A stretch of DNA of 64,000 nt. It comes from Ketobacter sp. (lineage in GTDB: Bacteria > Pseudomonadota > Gammaproteobacteria > Pseudomonadales > Ketobacteraceae). Below, piece by piece: positions 27,787 to 36,125 of the stretch. The notes below the pieces were generated by a model. That model was not told where the DNA came from. It saw only the letters and a program-made list of their open reading frames with translations, and made no database searches. The translations under genes were made by a program, and so were the position numbers. The DNA lies in the NCBI RefSeq assembly GCF_003671495.1, contig NZ_RCHN01000006.1, positions 62,001-126,000 of the forward strand, given 5' to 3'. Positions within the stretch are counted from its first letter, which is position 1. Every line of letters begins with the position of its first letter.

Positions 27787-29169
27787 ATGAGTAGCGGTCA
27801 TTTGCCTCCTCAACGCATTGCAAAATACGACATAGAACGCATTCTGGGCAGCGGCGCCATGGGCGTGGTCTACAAAGCCTATGACAGTCAGATTGAACGG
27901 CCTGTGGCCATCAAGGTGCTCCATGAGCACCTGCGCCAGGGTGAACACGGTGCCGATCTGGAAGTGCGTTTTTTGCAGGAGGCCAAGGCCGCAGCCCGCT
28001 GCCTGCACCCCAATATCGTCACCATTTTCGATTTCGGCAGCGACAGCGAGCCTTATATCGTCATGGAGTTCGTGGAAGGGATTGAGCTGAAAGCACACCT
28101 GCGCAGTGACACCTTCATCTCCCTGCCCTCCGCCACCGACATCTGCATCCAGGTACTGGAAGCCCTGGGCCATGCCCACGACAAGGGCATCGTGCACCGG
28201 GACATCAAACCCGCCAACATCATCCTGCTGGAAAACGGCACCGTCAAAGTCTCGGATTTCGGCGTTGCCCGCCTGGACACCTCGGAGCTCACCAGCACCG
28301 GTTTTATGGTAGGCACCCCCAACTACATGTCCCCTGAGGGCCTGCAAGGCTATCAGGTGGACGCGCGTTCGGACCTTTACAGCGTGGGCGTGTTGTTTTA
28401 CGAATTGCTGACCAAAGAGCGGCCATCCCGCGAGCTGAGCCTCAGCCAGAACCTGGACAAACTGAACAGCACCCGGCATTTATCCGGCCAGAGCATCCGC
28501 TCCATCAAGCCGATTCTGGATCGCGCCCTGCAACCGGAGCCGGGGCAACGCTTCCAGTCCAGCGCCCAGTTCATCGACAAACTGCGTTCCATTGAGGATA
28601 TGGATCTGACCCTGGCCACCACGGCCCACTTCCCGAAACCGGACAACTATGTGGCACAGGCCCCCACCGAAAGCCATGCCTTTTCGTCCTCTCAGTGGAG
28701 TGACGACCTGTTGCTGTCGCTGGAGCATTCTCTGGCGCGCTACGTTGGCCCGATGGCAAAGCTGCTGGTGCGCAAAAACAGTCGTTCCGCCACCAGCCTG
28801 GAACAACTGATGGCCAACCTGACTTTGCACATTCCCAATGAAGACGAGCGCAGCCAGTTCATGCAGTCAGTGGAAAAAAGCGGAATATCCAAAGTCTCGT
28901 CGCTGGGGGGTTCCCAGGCCGGACTGACCTCCCATTCCCGCAGTGCGGCTGATCAGCCCACCCAAATGGCTGCAACCACCATCACCGAGTCACAGCAGCA
29001 ACAGATCACCGAGATCCTGGCGTTTCACGTGGGGCCGCTGGCCAGCCGCCTGGTGAAAAAAATGAGCCGCCAGCATCCCAACCTGATGGACCTGGTGGAA
29101 GCACTGGCCCGCCATATTCCGGACCAGAATGAACGCAATCAGTTTCTGGCTCGGGCCAGCAAACTCTAA
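27787..29169 (+). CDS. Ser/Thr protein kinase with duplicated C-terminal module
   Basis: The 460-residue cytoplasmic Hanks-type kinase has no membrane helix. The kinase domain spans about 14–275: glycine loop GSGAMG (21–26), ATP Lys43 (AIKVL), catalytic HRD at 137–139 (IVHRDIKPANI), DFG at 157–159, and SPE at 182–184 in place of APE. All catalytic residues are present, and the Arg before Asp suggests control by activation-loop phosphorylation. After a linker come two copies of a roughly 48-residue module, 312–359 and 407–454, sharing the pattern VGPxAxxLVxK...HIPxxxER.QF. By eye 21 of 48 positions are identical. It sits 2 bases after the haem/HAMP gene, suggesting a sensor–kinase pair. Confidence 0.92.
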   Translation: MSSGHLPPQRIAKYDIERILGSGAMGVVYKAYDSQIERPVAIKVLHEHLRQGEHGADLEVRFLQEAKAAARCLHPNIVTIFDFGSDSEPYIVMEFVEGIELKAHLRSDTFISLPSATDICIQVLEALGHAHDKGIVHRDIKPANIILLENGTVKVSDFGVARLDTSELTSTGFMVGTPNYMSPEGLQGYQVDARSDLYSVGVLFYELLTKERPSRELSLSQNLDKLNSTRHLSGQSIRSIKPILDRALQPEPGQRFQSSAQFIDKLRSIEDMDLTLATTAHFPKPDNYVAQAPTESHAFSSSQWSDDLLLSLEHSLARYVGPMAKLLVRKNSRSATSLEQLMANLTLHIPNEDERSQFMQSVEKSGISKVSSLGGSQAGLTSHSRSAADQPTQMAATTITESQQQQITEILAFHVGPLASRLVKKMSRQHPNLMDLVEALARHIPDQNERNQFLARASKL

Positions 29170-29197
29170 ACCCTCAGTAAGCTCTCTAAACCCTCAG
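29164..29197. repeat. 14-bp direct repeat carrying the stop codons of two convergent genes
   Basis: CTCTAAACCCTCAG occurs at 29164–29177 and again at 29184–29197. The first copy contains the stop of the kinase gene (TAA, 29167–29169). The second contains the stop of the convergent PfkB gene (TCA on the plus strand, 29194–29196). It looks like a small tandem duplication. Confidence 0.85.
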
Positions 29198-30177
29198 ATT
29201 GCCTGTTTCTCAATTTTGCGCGAAAAGGATTGGGCCTGTTGATACAGCTCTTCCCGACTCAGCAGCTTCTCTTTTGCACCCTGGTGCACCAGCACTGACT
29301 CGGCGTTGGTCATGCCCAGGTGTATGGCCTGCTCTATCGGCTCATCCAACACGCAGGCCGCAGTGAAAGTTGACGCAAAGGCATCGCCGGCACCGGTGGT
29401 CTCCAATACGGTGAGCCCTTCCCGCGGCCAGCCCCGGCAATAGTGCTCCCGGTCATACACATGCACCCCGTCGCCACCATCGGTAATGACGAAAACCCGG
29501 GGCGGCAGTTCCGCCATTTTCTTCAACAGCTCCCTGGCCGGGGGCCGCTCCTGGTAGATCAACCCCAGAAACTTGCAGGCCTCCTCCAGGTTCATCACCA
29601 GGATCTCCACCTTTTCCAACAGGGGTTGCAGCGCCTTGAAACCCAGTTCCGCCTGATAGTTACTGGGGTTGAAGGCGACCCGATAATCCTGTTGTGCCAG
29701 TAACGAGACAATGGTGTCGAAGCTCTCACCCAGCATACTGGCCAGGTACACCCAGCGGGTTTCGAAGGGCTTGATCTCATCCAGCCGCAAACTGTTGTTG
29801 CAGCCCTTGTAGGCCAGGATAGTGCGATCGTGGGCAAAGCTGTTGAGGATCACCGAGATACCGGTGGTGCCCTCCCTGGGGCCGATGAAATCGATATGTT
29901 CCTGCTGCAGGGTACGCACCACAAAGTCGCCGTTGCCATCGGTGCCGACCTTACCCAGATACGCCGTCTTCAAGCCCAGCCGGGCAAAGGTCACCGCACA
30001 GTTGGTGCCGCCTCCACCGACGGCCAGATTCAGTTCCTTCACCAGAATTTTGCTGCCCAGGGGAAAGGCAATCAGTTTCTCCTGCATGGTGGGGGTTTCG
30101 ATGCGGATCAACTCCGAATCCGTATCCGCAAACTGATCGACGGTCGCACTGCCGATCGCCACAATGTCGTAGGACAT
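29194..30177 (-). CDS. PfkB-family sugar (or nucleoside) kinase
   Basis: The 327-residue ribokinase-fold kinase has the substrate motif VGGGGTNCAVTFARLGL near residue 53 and the catalytic signature ETTGAGDAFAS near 258, with the general-base Asp. The family includes kinases for fructose, ribose, adenosine and fructose-6-phosphate, and the substrate cannot be read from these motifs. It starts 4 bases after the glgA stop, so it is almost certainly cotranscribed with glycogen synthase. That context favours a sugar or sugar-phosphate substrate linked to glycogen or glycolysis. The 3' end touches a 14-bp direct repeat. Confidence 0.85.
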   Translation of the reverse strand: MSYDIVAIGSATVDQFADTDSELIRIETPTMQEKLIAFPLGSKILVKELNLAVGGGGTNCAVTFARLGLKTAYLGKVGTDGNGDFVVRTLQQEHIDFIGPREGTTGISVILNSFAHDRTILAYKGCNNSLRLDEIKPFETRWVYLASMLGESFDTIVSLLAQQDYRVAFNPSNYQAELGFKALQPLLEKVEILVMNLEEACKFLGLIYQERPPARELLKKMAELPPRVFVITDGGDGVHVYDREHYCRGWPREGLTVLETTGAGDAFASTFTAACVLDEPIEQAIHLGMTNAESVLVHQGAKEKLLSREELYQQAQSFSRKIEKQAI

Positions 30178-30181
30178 TTAC

Positions 30182-31645
30182 CTACTCCTGTTGATGATCC
30201 TGTTGATGGTCCTGTTGATAAAGTTCCAGATAGGACTGGGCACTGTGTTGCCAGTCAAAACACTGCGCCATGGCGGTTTGCTGGATGCGCTGCCAGGTTT
30301 TGCGCCGGCTGTACATGGCAATCGCCCGCAACACAGTGTCGGTGAACGCGGCGGCAGCGGGTTCCTCGAACACAAAACCGGTGGCAGTCCCCTGCTCCAG
30401 GGACAACTCGTCCACATTCACCACGGTATCCGCCAGCCCTCCCGTACGCCGCACAATGGGCAGGGTGCCGTAGCGCAGGCTGTAAATCTGATTCAGTCCA
30501 CAGGGTTCATACCGGGAAGGCATGGCAAACAGGTCGCTGCCGGCTTCGATGCGATGGGCAAGTTCTTCATCATAGCCGATGGTGACGGACACCGTTTTCG
30601 GGTTGGCCTGGGCCAGTTCCAGCAACTGCTGCTCATAGTGGGGTGTTCCGCTGCCCAGAATCACCCACTGCACCTTGTGTTCCTGGGTGGCGGTCATGGC
30701 ACTCACCACCCAATCAATGCCCTTTTGTTCCACCAACCGGCTCACCAGCCCAATCAAGGGCGCCGATTTACTCAAGCGCAGGCCGCTTATCCGCTGCAAG
30801 TCCAACTTGTTCTTGAGCTTTTGTTCCAGAGAGTCACGGTCAAAATGGAACAGAATATGGTCGTCGGTTTGTGGATTCCAGATCTCATAATCGGCCCCAT
30901 TGAGAATGCCCACCAGTTTGTTCTGATGGTGTTGCAGCAGCCCGCCCATGCCACAGGCCGCCGGCTCCCGCAGGATCTCATCGGCGTAGGTTGGGCTCAC
31001 GGTGGTAACCCAATCGGCAAACACAATGCCGGCTTTGAGAAAGGACAGGTTGCCGTAGAACTCCAGCGCATCCAGGTGCCACCAGGTATCCGGCAGCTGC
31101 AGATGCTGAAAGGTGGCGTAATCGAACACACCCTGGTAGGCCAGGTTATGAATGGTGAACAGTGTTTTCACGGCGCTTTCGTGCAAACTCAGCAGTGCCG
31201 GAATCAACCCGGTTTGCCAGTCGTTGCAGTGCACCACCTGGTAACCGGCTCCGGCCTGTTCCGCCGCCACCACCCAACTCACCACAGCGCGACAAAACTG
31301 GGCAAAGCGATCGGCGTTATCCGGCCAGGGATCACCACTGCTGCGTTCATAGGGCCCTCCATCCCGGTCGAACAGGCTGTCTGACTCCACCAGCAACAAC
31401 GGCACACCCACGGGGCTGGATGCATATTCCGCCACCCGGATATCCGAGCGCAAAAAATCATCCGGCAATGACCGGCGCTGATCCGGTTCCCCCAACCTGG
31501 CGCGAACCGAGCGGTAACCGGGTAGTACCACCGTCACCTGATGCCCCAGGTCCGCCAATGCCCGCGGCAGGGAATAGGAGACATCCGCCAAGCCGCCGGT
31601 CTTGATGAGGGGGAACACTTCACTGCAAACAAAAAGTATGTTCAT
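30182..31645 (-). CDS. glgA: Glycogen synthase (ADP-glucose type, GT5)
   Basis: The enzyme extends alpha-1,4-glucan chains from ADP-glucose. The ATG at 31645 gives MNILFVCSEVFPLIKTGGLADV, the typical GlgA start with the KTGGL substrate loop, and a 487-residue product (family about 477–490). GT-B motifs follow: HCNDWQTGLIPA, a VSRLVEQKGIDW start to the C-terminal domain, and MPSRYEPCGLNQIYSLRYG with the catalytic Glu. The C-terminus ends in a QQDH repeat encoded by three 12-bp units. It heads the operon with the PfkB kinase and is divergent from pgi. Confidence 0.96.
   Translation of the reverse strand: MNILFVCSEVFPLIKTGGLADVSYSLPRALADLGHQVTVVLPGYRSVRARLGEPDQRRSLPDDFLRSDIRVAEYASSPVGVPLLLVESDSLFDRDGGPYERSSGDPWPDNADRFAQFCRAVVSWVVAAEQAGAGYQVVHCNDWQTGLIPALLSLHESAVKTLFTIHNLAYQGVFDYATFQHLQLPDTWWHLDALEFYGNLSFLKAGIVFADWVTTVSPTYADEILREPAACGMGGLLQHHQNKLVGILNGADYEIWNPQTDDHILFHFDRDSLEQKLKNKLDLQRISGLRLSKSAPLIGLVSRLVEQKGIDWVVSAMTATQEHKVQWVILGSGTPHYEQQLLELAQANPKTVSVTIGYDEELAHRIEAGSDLFAMPSRYEPCGLNQIYSLRYGTLPIVRRTGGLADTVVNVDELSLEQGTATGFVFEEPAAAAFTDTVLRAIAMYSRRKTWQRIQQTAMAQCFDWQHSAQSYLELYQQDHQQDHQQE
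30186..30221. repeat. Three 12-bp tandem units at the 3' end of glgA
   Basis: The units TCCTGTTGATGA, TCCTGTTGATGG and TCCTGTTGATAA follow each other without gap, coding for the QQDH repeats at the extreme C-terminus of glycogen synthase. Slippage would change tail length in steps of four residues without frameshift. Confidence 0.9.
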
Positions 31646-31780
31646 TGGAAACTGATTCGGCGCATGCCGCCATAGGTCAGGGTCAAAGCAATCACCCATC
31701 GTACTTATAAAAATTAGCACTACGAAACTACTCTATCATGACAAACGAATCCGACGAAGAGCAAGCGGGTTTGTGGAAAC

Positions 31781-31822
31781 TTGATTGGGATCAAGCTATT
31801 TGTCACTTTGTGTCTCTATGCT
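31781..31822 (+). promoter_or_regulatory. FNR/Anr-type class II promoter for pgi
   Basis: TTGAT-TGGG-ATCAA at 31781–31794 matches the FNR/Anr consensus TTGAT-N4-ATCAA at all ten positions; the palindrome extends one base each side (C...G). A -10-like TATGCT lies at 31817–31822. If transcription starts at 31829, the box is centred at -41.5, the standard class II position where FNR activates. This points to pgi induction under oxygen limitation. The leader would be about 77 bases. Confidence 0.72.
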
Positions 31823-31860
31823 CGGGGGGAATGCTCCACCTGTTGTCCCCAGCAAGCTCA

Positions 31861-31883
31861 TTGGCAAGGCAGCCGCTTGCCAA
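31861..31883 (+). promoter_or_regulatory. Leader stem-loop upstream of the pgi ribosome-binding site
   Basis: TTGGCAAG (31861–31868) pairs perfectly with CTTGCCAA (31876–31883) over a 7-base loop, 11 bases before the AGGAAG site (31894–31899). No T-run follows, so it is not a terminator. It may stabilise the pgi message or bind a regulator. Confidence 0.4.
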
Positions 31884-31905
31884 CATAACCATCAGGAAGC
31901 CGGAT

Positions 31906-33555
31906 ATGCCCAGCCCAATATCCTCACCTTACTGGCCGCAACTGGAAGCCCTGCGCCAGGATTTTTTAAACACACGTTTAACGGATCTGTTCCGGCAGCA
32001 GCCCAACCGGTTTCAGCAGTATTCCGGTTATTGCCAGGATCTGTTCATCGACTACTCGAAGCACTTTGTTGACCAGCGGGTAATGACGGCGCTGTTGGGA
32101 TTGGCGGAGCAGCAACAACTCACCACAGCCATTCAGCGGCTGGCCAGAGCAGAACCCCTCACCAGTGGCCTGCAAACCATCCCCTACACTGCGCTGCGGG
32201 ATAAGGCGTTGACCCCCACCAGCATCGCCGGGGAGGACATCTCCTCACTGATTCGGGACAACCTGTTCAAGATGGAACGCATCTGCAGCGAGGTACGTTC
32301 CTGGCGCTGGCGCGGATTAAGCGACAAGCCCATCGCCGATGTGGTCACACTGGGCGTGGGGGGTGCGGCCAATGATGCAGAAGCGGTGCACAAGGCATTG
32401 GGCGCTTACCAGACCAACTCCATCCGCATACACTTTGTGTCCAATGGCGATTCGGATCACTTCCGTCAATTGCTGAACCAGCTGCAACCGGACACCACCC
32501 TCTTCATCATCTCCAGCAAAAGCTTCGCCACTCAGGAGACCATCGCCAACGCGCAGCTGGCCCGGGAATGGGTGCTGCAACAGTCGAGAACGGACACCGC
32601 CCTGCAACGCCACTTTATCGCCATCACCGGCAACAAGGCAGCGGCCCTTGAGTTTGGCGTGGGTGAGCAATGCATTCTGGCGGTCTGGGACTGGCTGCCC
32701 GGTCGCTATTCCCTGTGGACCGCGGCGGGATTGCCCGTGGCCCTGGCCATCGGCATGGAGCGCTTTGTGGAGTTTCTGGCTGGAGCCCATGTCATGGACC
32801 GGCATTTCCTCACCACCGAGCCGGCACGGAACTTTCCGGTGATCCTGGCCCTGCTGGGAGTGTGGTATACCAATTTCTGGCAGGCCAGCAATCATGCTTT
32901 GCTGCCCTATCATGAATCCCTGGAGCTGCTGCCGGCACTGGTGCAACACTGCCTGATGGAGGCCAACGGCAAATCCATCGATCTGGCGGGACACCCGGTT
33001 GCCTACCAGACCGCGCCGGTGATCTGGGGCACGGCGGGCAACAGCAGCCAGCATACCTATTTTCAACTGCTGCATCAGGGAACGCACACCATTCCGGCAG
33101 ACTTCATTGCGGTTGCCCGGGAGCCGGTTGCCGGCGCACAACATCAGAACCTGATGCAATGCCTGGCCCAGAGTGAAGCCCTGATGCTGGGTAACCAGGG
33201 CGAGACACCCCCGTCAAATCAAACGGCTAGCAATCCTGCCATAAACGACCAGGTGCTGCCGGGCAACAAGCCATCCACCAGCATCATTATGAAACAGCTC
33301 ACGCCAGGAACTCTGGGCCAATTACTCGCCCTGTATGAACACATTGCCTTCACCCGCGCCATCATCTGGAACATCAACCCGTTCACCCACTGGGGTACGG
33401 AACTGAGCAAGCGCTACGGCAACGATTTCAGCGCGCAACCACACGCCCATGACCCTTCCACCCTGGGGCTGCTGCAGGTTTTCAAACAATGGAATCAGGA
33501 AACGGACACCCAGGAGTTACACAGCCCCCGGGAAGAGCCCAGCTATTATTTCTAG
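31906..33555 (+). CDS. pgi: Glucose-6-phosphate isomerase
   Basis: Pgi interconverts glucose-6-phosphate and fructose-6-phosphate and so links glycogen with glycolysis. The ATG at 31906 has an ideal AGGAAG site 6 bases before it and gives 549 residues, the same length as the E. coli enzyme. The open frame extends 56 codons further upstream, but that region contains the FNR box and leader hairpin. Motifs are VVTLGVGGAANDAEAV (phosphate loop, with Ala-Ala in place of the usual Gly-Ser), FIISSKSFATQET, GRYSLWTAAGLP, and the catalytic Glu/His/Lys region NGKSID... and GTAGNSSQHTYFQLLHQG. It converges with glgB. Confidence 0.95.
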   Translation: MPSPISSPYWPQLEALRQDFLNTRLTDLFRQQPNRFQQYSGYCQDLFIDYSKHFVDQRVMTALLGLAEQQQLTTAIQRLARAEPLTSGLQTIPYTALRDKALTPTSIAGEDISSLIRDNLFKMERICSEVRSWRWRGLSDKPIADVVTLGVGGAANDAEAVHKALGAYQTNSIRIHFVSNGDSDHFRQLLNQLQPDTTLFIISSKSFATQETIANAQLAREWVLQQSRTDTALQRHFIAITGNKAAALEFGVGEQCILAVWDWLPGRYSLWTAAGLPVALAIGMERFVEFLAGAHVMDRHFLTTEPARNFPVILALLGVWYTNFWQASNHALLPYHESLELLPALVQHCLMEANGKSIDLAGHPVAYQTAPVIWGTAGNSSQHTYFQLLHQGTHTIPADFIAVAREPVAGAQHQNLMQCLAQSEALMLGNQGETPPSNQTASNPAINDQVLPGNKPSTSIIMKQLTPGTLGQLLALYEHIAFTRAIIWNINPFTHWGTELSKRYGNDFSAQPHAHDPSTLGLLQVFKQWNQETDTQELHSPREEPSYYF

Positions 33556-33601
33556 CAACGTACAACTGAACAAAGGGCCCTGCCTGGGATGAACAGCAGG
33601 C

Positions 33602-35800
33602 TCAGGCCGGGCTCAGGATAATACCCGCCAGCGGAGGCAGCGTCAGCGTAATGCTGCAGGGCTGATTCATGTGGGCATCCGGCTCCGCCTGAATGGCGGT
33701 GCCGTTGGAAATGTTACTGCCACCGTAATAGATGGAATCGGAGTTGAATATCTCCTGATACTGCACCCCTTCCGGCACGCCAATGCGATAGTGCTCCCGC
33801 ACCACAGGGGTGAAATTCAGCACCACGATCACATACCCCTGCTCGCTGCGACGCAGGAAACTGATGACCGACTGTGAGCTGTCATGGCAGTCAATCCACT
33901 GAAAGCCGCGCTCTTCGAAATCATAGCGATGCAGCGCCGGCAATTTCTGGTAATGGCCGTTCAGATCCCGCACCACCGATTGCACTCCGCGCTGCCAGTC
34001 GTGTTCCAGCAAATGCCAATCCAGAGCCCGATCGTGACACCACTCCCGGCCCTGGCCGAACTCGCCGCCCATAAACAGGAGTTTTTTGCCCGGATGGGTG
34101 TACATGTAGGTGAACAACAAGCGCAGATTAGCGAACTGCTGCCAACCGTCCCCCGGCATTTTTTCCAACAGGGAATACTTGCCGTGCACCACTTCGTCGT
34201 GGGACAGGGGCAGCACAAAATTCTCGGAAAACGCATACAACAAGCTGAAGGTCAGGTTTTCATGGTGGAAGGGTCGGTGCACCGGATCATGCTTGACGTA
34301 GCGCAGGGTGTCGTTCATCCAACCCATATTCCATTTCATACTGAAACCCAATCCGCCCAGATATACTGGCCGTGACACCTGGGGCCAGGCGGTGGATTCC
34401 TCCGCCATCATCAACACCCCGGGGAAGTCCTGGTGCACCTTTTCGTTGGTGCGGCGGATAAAATGAATGGCTTCCAGGTTCTCGTTGCCGCCGTATTGAT
34501 TGGGCGTCCACTCCCCTGCCTGGCGGGAATAATCCAGGTACAGCATGGAGGCCACCGCATCCACCCGCAGACCATCCACGTGGAATTCCTCCAGCCAGAA
34601 ATAAGCACTGGAAAACAGGAAGTTACGCACTTCATTGCGGCCATAGTTGAAGATCAATGTCCCCCAATCCTTATGTTCACCACGGCGCGGGTCATCGTGC
34701 TCGTACAGGCAGGTGCCATCAAACCGGGCCAGGCCATGGGCATCCCTGGGGAAGTGGGCCGGCACCCAGTCCAGGATCACGCCAATACCATTACAGTGGC
34801 AATGATCCACAAAGTATTTGAAATCATTGATGTCACCGAAACGGCTGGTGGGGGCAAAAAACCCGGTCACCTGATAACCCCAGGAACCATCAAAGGGGAA
34901 CTCGGTCACCGGCAACAGCTCAATGTGGGTGAAGCCCATCTCTTTGACGTAGGACACCAGCTGCTCAGCCAGTTCCCGGTAACTCAGGAAATCGCCGTTG
35001 TCCTGCCGCCGCCAGGACCCGAGATGAACCTCATAAATAGACTGGGGACTGTGCAACCAATCGGCTTTTGAGCGCCGCTGCAGCCACAGGTCATCCTGCC
35101 ATTGATAGTGGGCTGGAGCACAGTAGCGGGAAGCGGAATTGGGTCGCACCTCGAAAAACCGACCGTAGGGGTCGGACTTGATGGTGACCTCCCCGGTATC
35201 GCGATTGCGGATCTCGAATTTATACAACGCGCCGTCTTCGAACTCGGGTATAAACAGCTCCCAGATACCGCTCTGTCCCCGGCTGCGCATGGGATTGACG
35301 CGCCCATCCCAGCGATTGAAATCCCCAACCACACTGACCCGTTCGGCGTTGGGCGCCCAAACCACAAACAGCGTACCGTCGATATTATCAATCTGCCAGG
35401 GGTGCGCGCCCATCAAGCGATAAGCGTCAAAACATTCCTGCAGGTGAAACCCGTTCAACCATTCCTCGCTCACCTGCGGCCAGAATGTGTAAGGATCAAT
35501 AAAGTGTTGTTCCCAATCGCCACTGCGTTCCACCAGCACCGGATGCCGCCCCCAACTGGTGGCATCCCCTTCAATACGGAACAACCCACTGCTGCCAATT
35601 TGCTTCATCTCAGTGCGCTGGCCCTCCACCGTGACCCAAACCGAATCCGCATGAGGTCGATAAACGGTCAGATAGCTCTGATCACTTTCGTCATGAATGC
35701 CCAACACCGTGAACGGGTCATGGTGGCGGGCCGCAATAATGCGCTCAAGATTCTGCTGAAGACGATTCATGGGGGGCGATTGGTTTCGGGATGTGGCCAT
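33602..35800 (-). CDS. glgB: 1,4-alpha-glucan branching enzyme (GH13)
   Basis: GlgB introduces alpha-1,6 branches into glycogen. The product is 732 residues from the ATG at 35800; a GTG one codon upstream and ATG at 35770 are alternatives. The order is N-terminal modules (N1 and CBM48, to about 225), the GH13 barrel, and a C-terminal beta domain. Motifs are [18 protein letters not shown], the nucleophile Asp in [13 protein letters not shown], the acid Glu in [10 protein letters not shown], and [11 protein letters not shown]. It is alone on its strand, converging with pgi and diverging from glgC across a 325-base gap. Confidence 0.95.
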   Translation of the reverse strand: MATSRNQSPPMNRLQQNLERIIAARHHDPFTVLGIHDESDQSYLTVYRPHADSVWVTVEGQRTEMKQIGSSGLFRIEGDATSWGRHPVLVERSGDWEQHFIDPYTFWPQVSEEWLNGFHLQECFDAYRLMGAHPWQIDNIDGTLFVVWAPNAERVSVVGDFNRWDGRVNPMRSRGQSGIWELFIPEFEDGALYKFEIRNRDTGEVTIKSDPYGRFFEVRPNSASRYCAPAHYQWQDDLWLQRRSKADWLHSPQSIYEVHLGSWRRQDNGDFLSYRELAEQLVSYVKEMGFTHIELLPVTEFPFDGSWGYQVTGFFAPTSRFGDINDFKYFVDHCHCNGIGVILDWVPAHFPRDAHGLARFDGTCLYEHDDPRRGEHKDWGTLIFNYGRNEVRNFLFSSAYFWLEEFHVDGLRVDAVASMLYLDYSRQAGEWTPNQYGGNENLEAIHFIRRTNEKVHQDFPGVLMMAEESTAWPQVSRPVYLGGLGFSMKWNMGWMNDTLRYVKHDPVHRPFHHENLTFSLLYAFSENFVLPLSHDEVVHGKYSLLEKMPGDGWQQFANLRLLFTYMYTHPGKKLLFMGGEFGQGREWCHDRALDWHLLEHDWQRGVQSVVRDLNGHYQKLPALHRYDFEERGFQWIDCHDSSQSVISFLRRSEQGYVIVVLNFTPVVREHYRIGVPEGVQYQEIFNSDSIYYGGSNISNGTAIQAEPDAHMNQPCSITLTLPPLAGIILSPA

Positions 35801-36125
35801 CACGTTCGTTGAAATCCTGTACTCGGAAGCCCGGTTCTATACTGAGCAGGCATTATCGGTGTCCTGAAGTCTGACTTCAAAGTACCACCGCTTCGCCTGA
35901 ACACTTATATAACCGATTGTTATTTTGAATCCAGTAATTTTGGTTTTACCTTCGATAATTCAAACAACCTACTCGTTGTTCCTATGATTTGGATCATAAA
36001 ATGCATGCCGCGATGTAGCATGCTTGTCATGTAGGATGTGCAGTATTGTCCATTATTCGGATGTGGTTTTCGTGACGTACCACTAATCCCATTTCACCCA
36101 GACAGGTCAGCCGTACAGGTACATC
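35801..36125. promoter_or_regulatory. Divergent glgB/glgC control region with FNR-like palindrome
   Basis: The 325-base gap between divergent glgB and glgC has no gene I can support. It is AT-rich from about 35900 to 36000. TATGAT-TTGG-ATCATA at 35983–35998 is a perfect palindrome whose core matches the FNR/Anr consensus at 8 of 10 positions. For glgC, CATGCT at 36019–36024 lies close to where a -10 should be (box centre near -40.5). For glgB, AATTAT on the minus strand (35955–35960) is similarly placed. Two copies of GCATGC flank the glgC side (36003–36008 and 36018–36023). Confidence 0.45.

Noticed and set aside
30191..31384. A 397-codon plus-strand frame opposite glgA
   Set aside because: Antisense to an unambiguous glycogen synthase; no recognisable protein.
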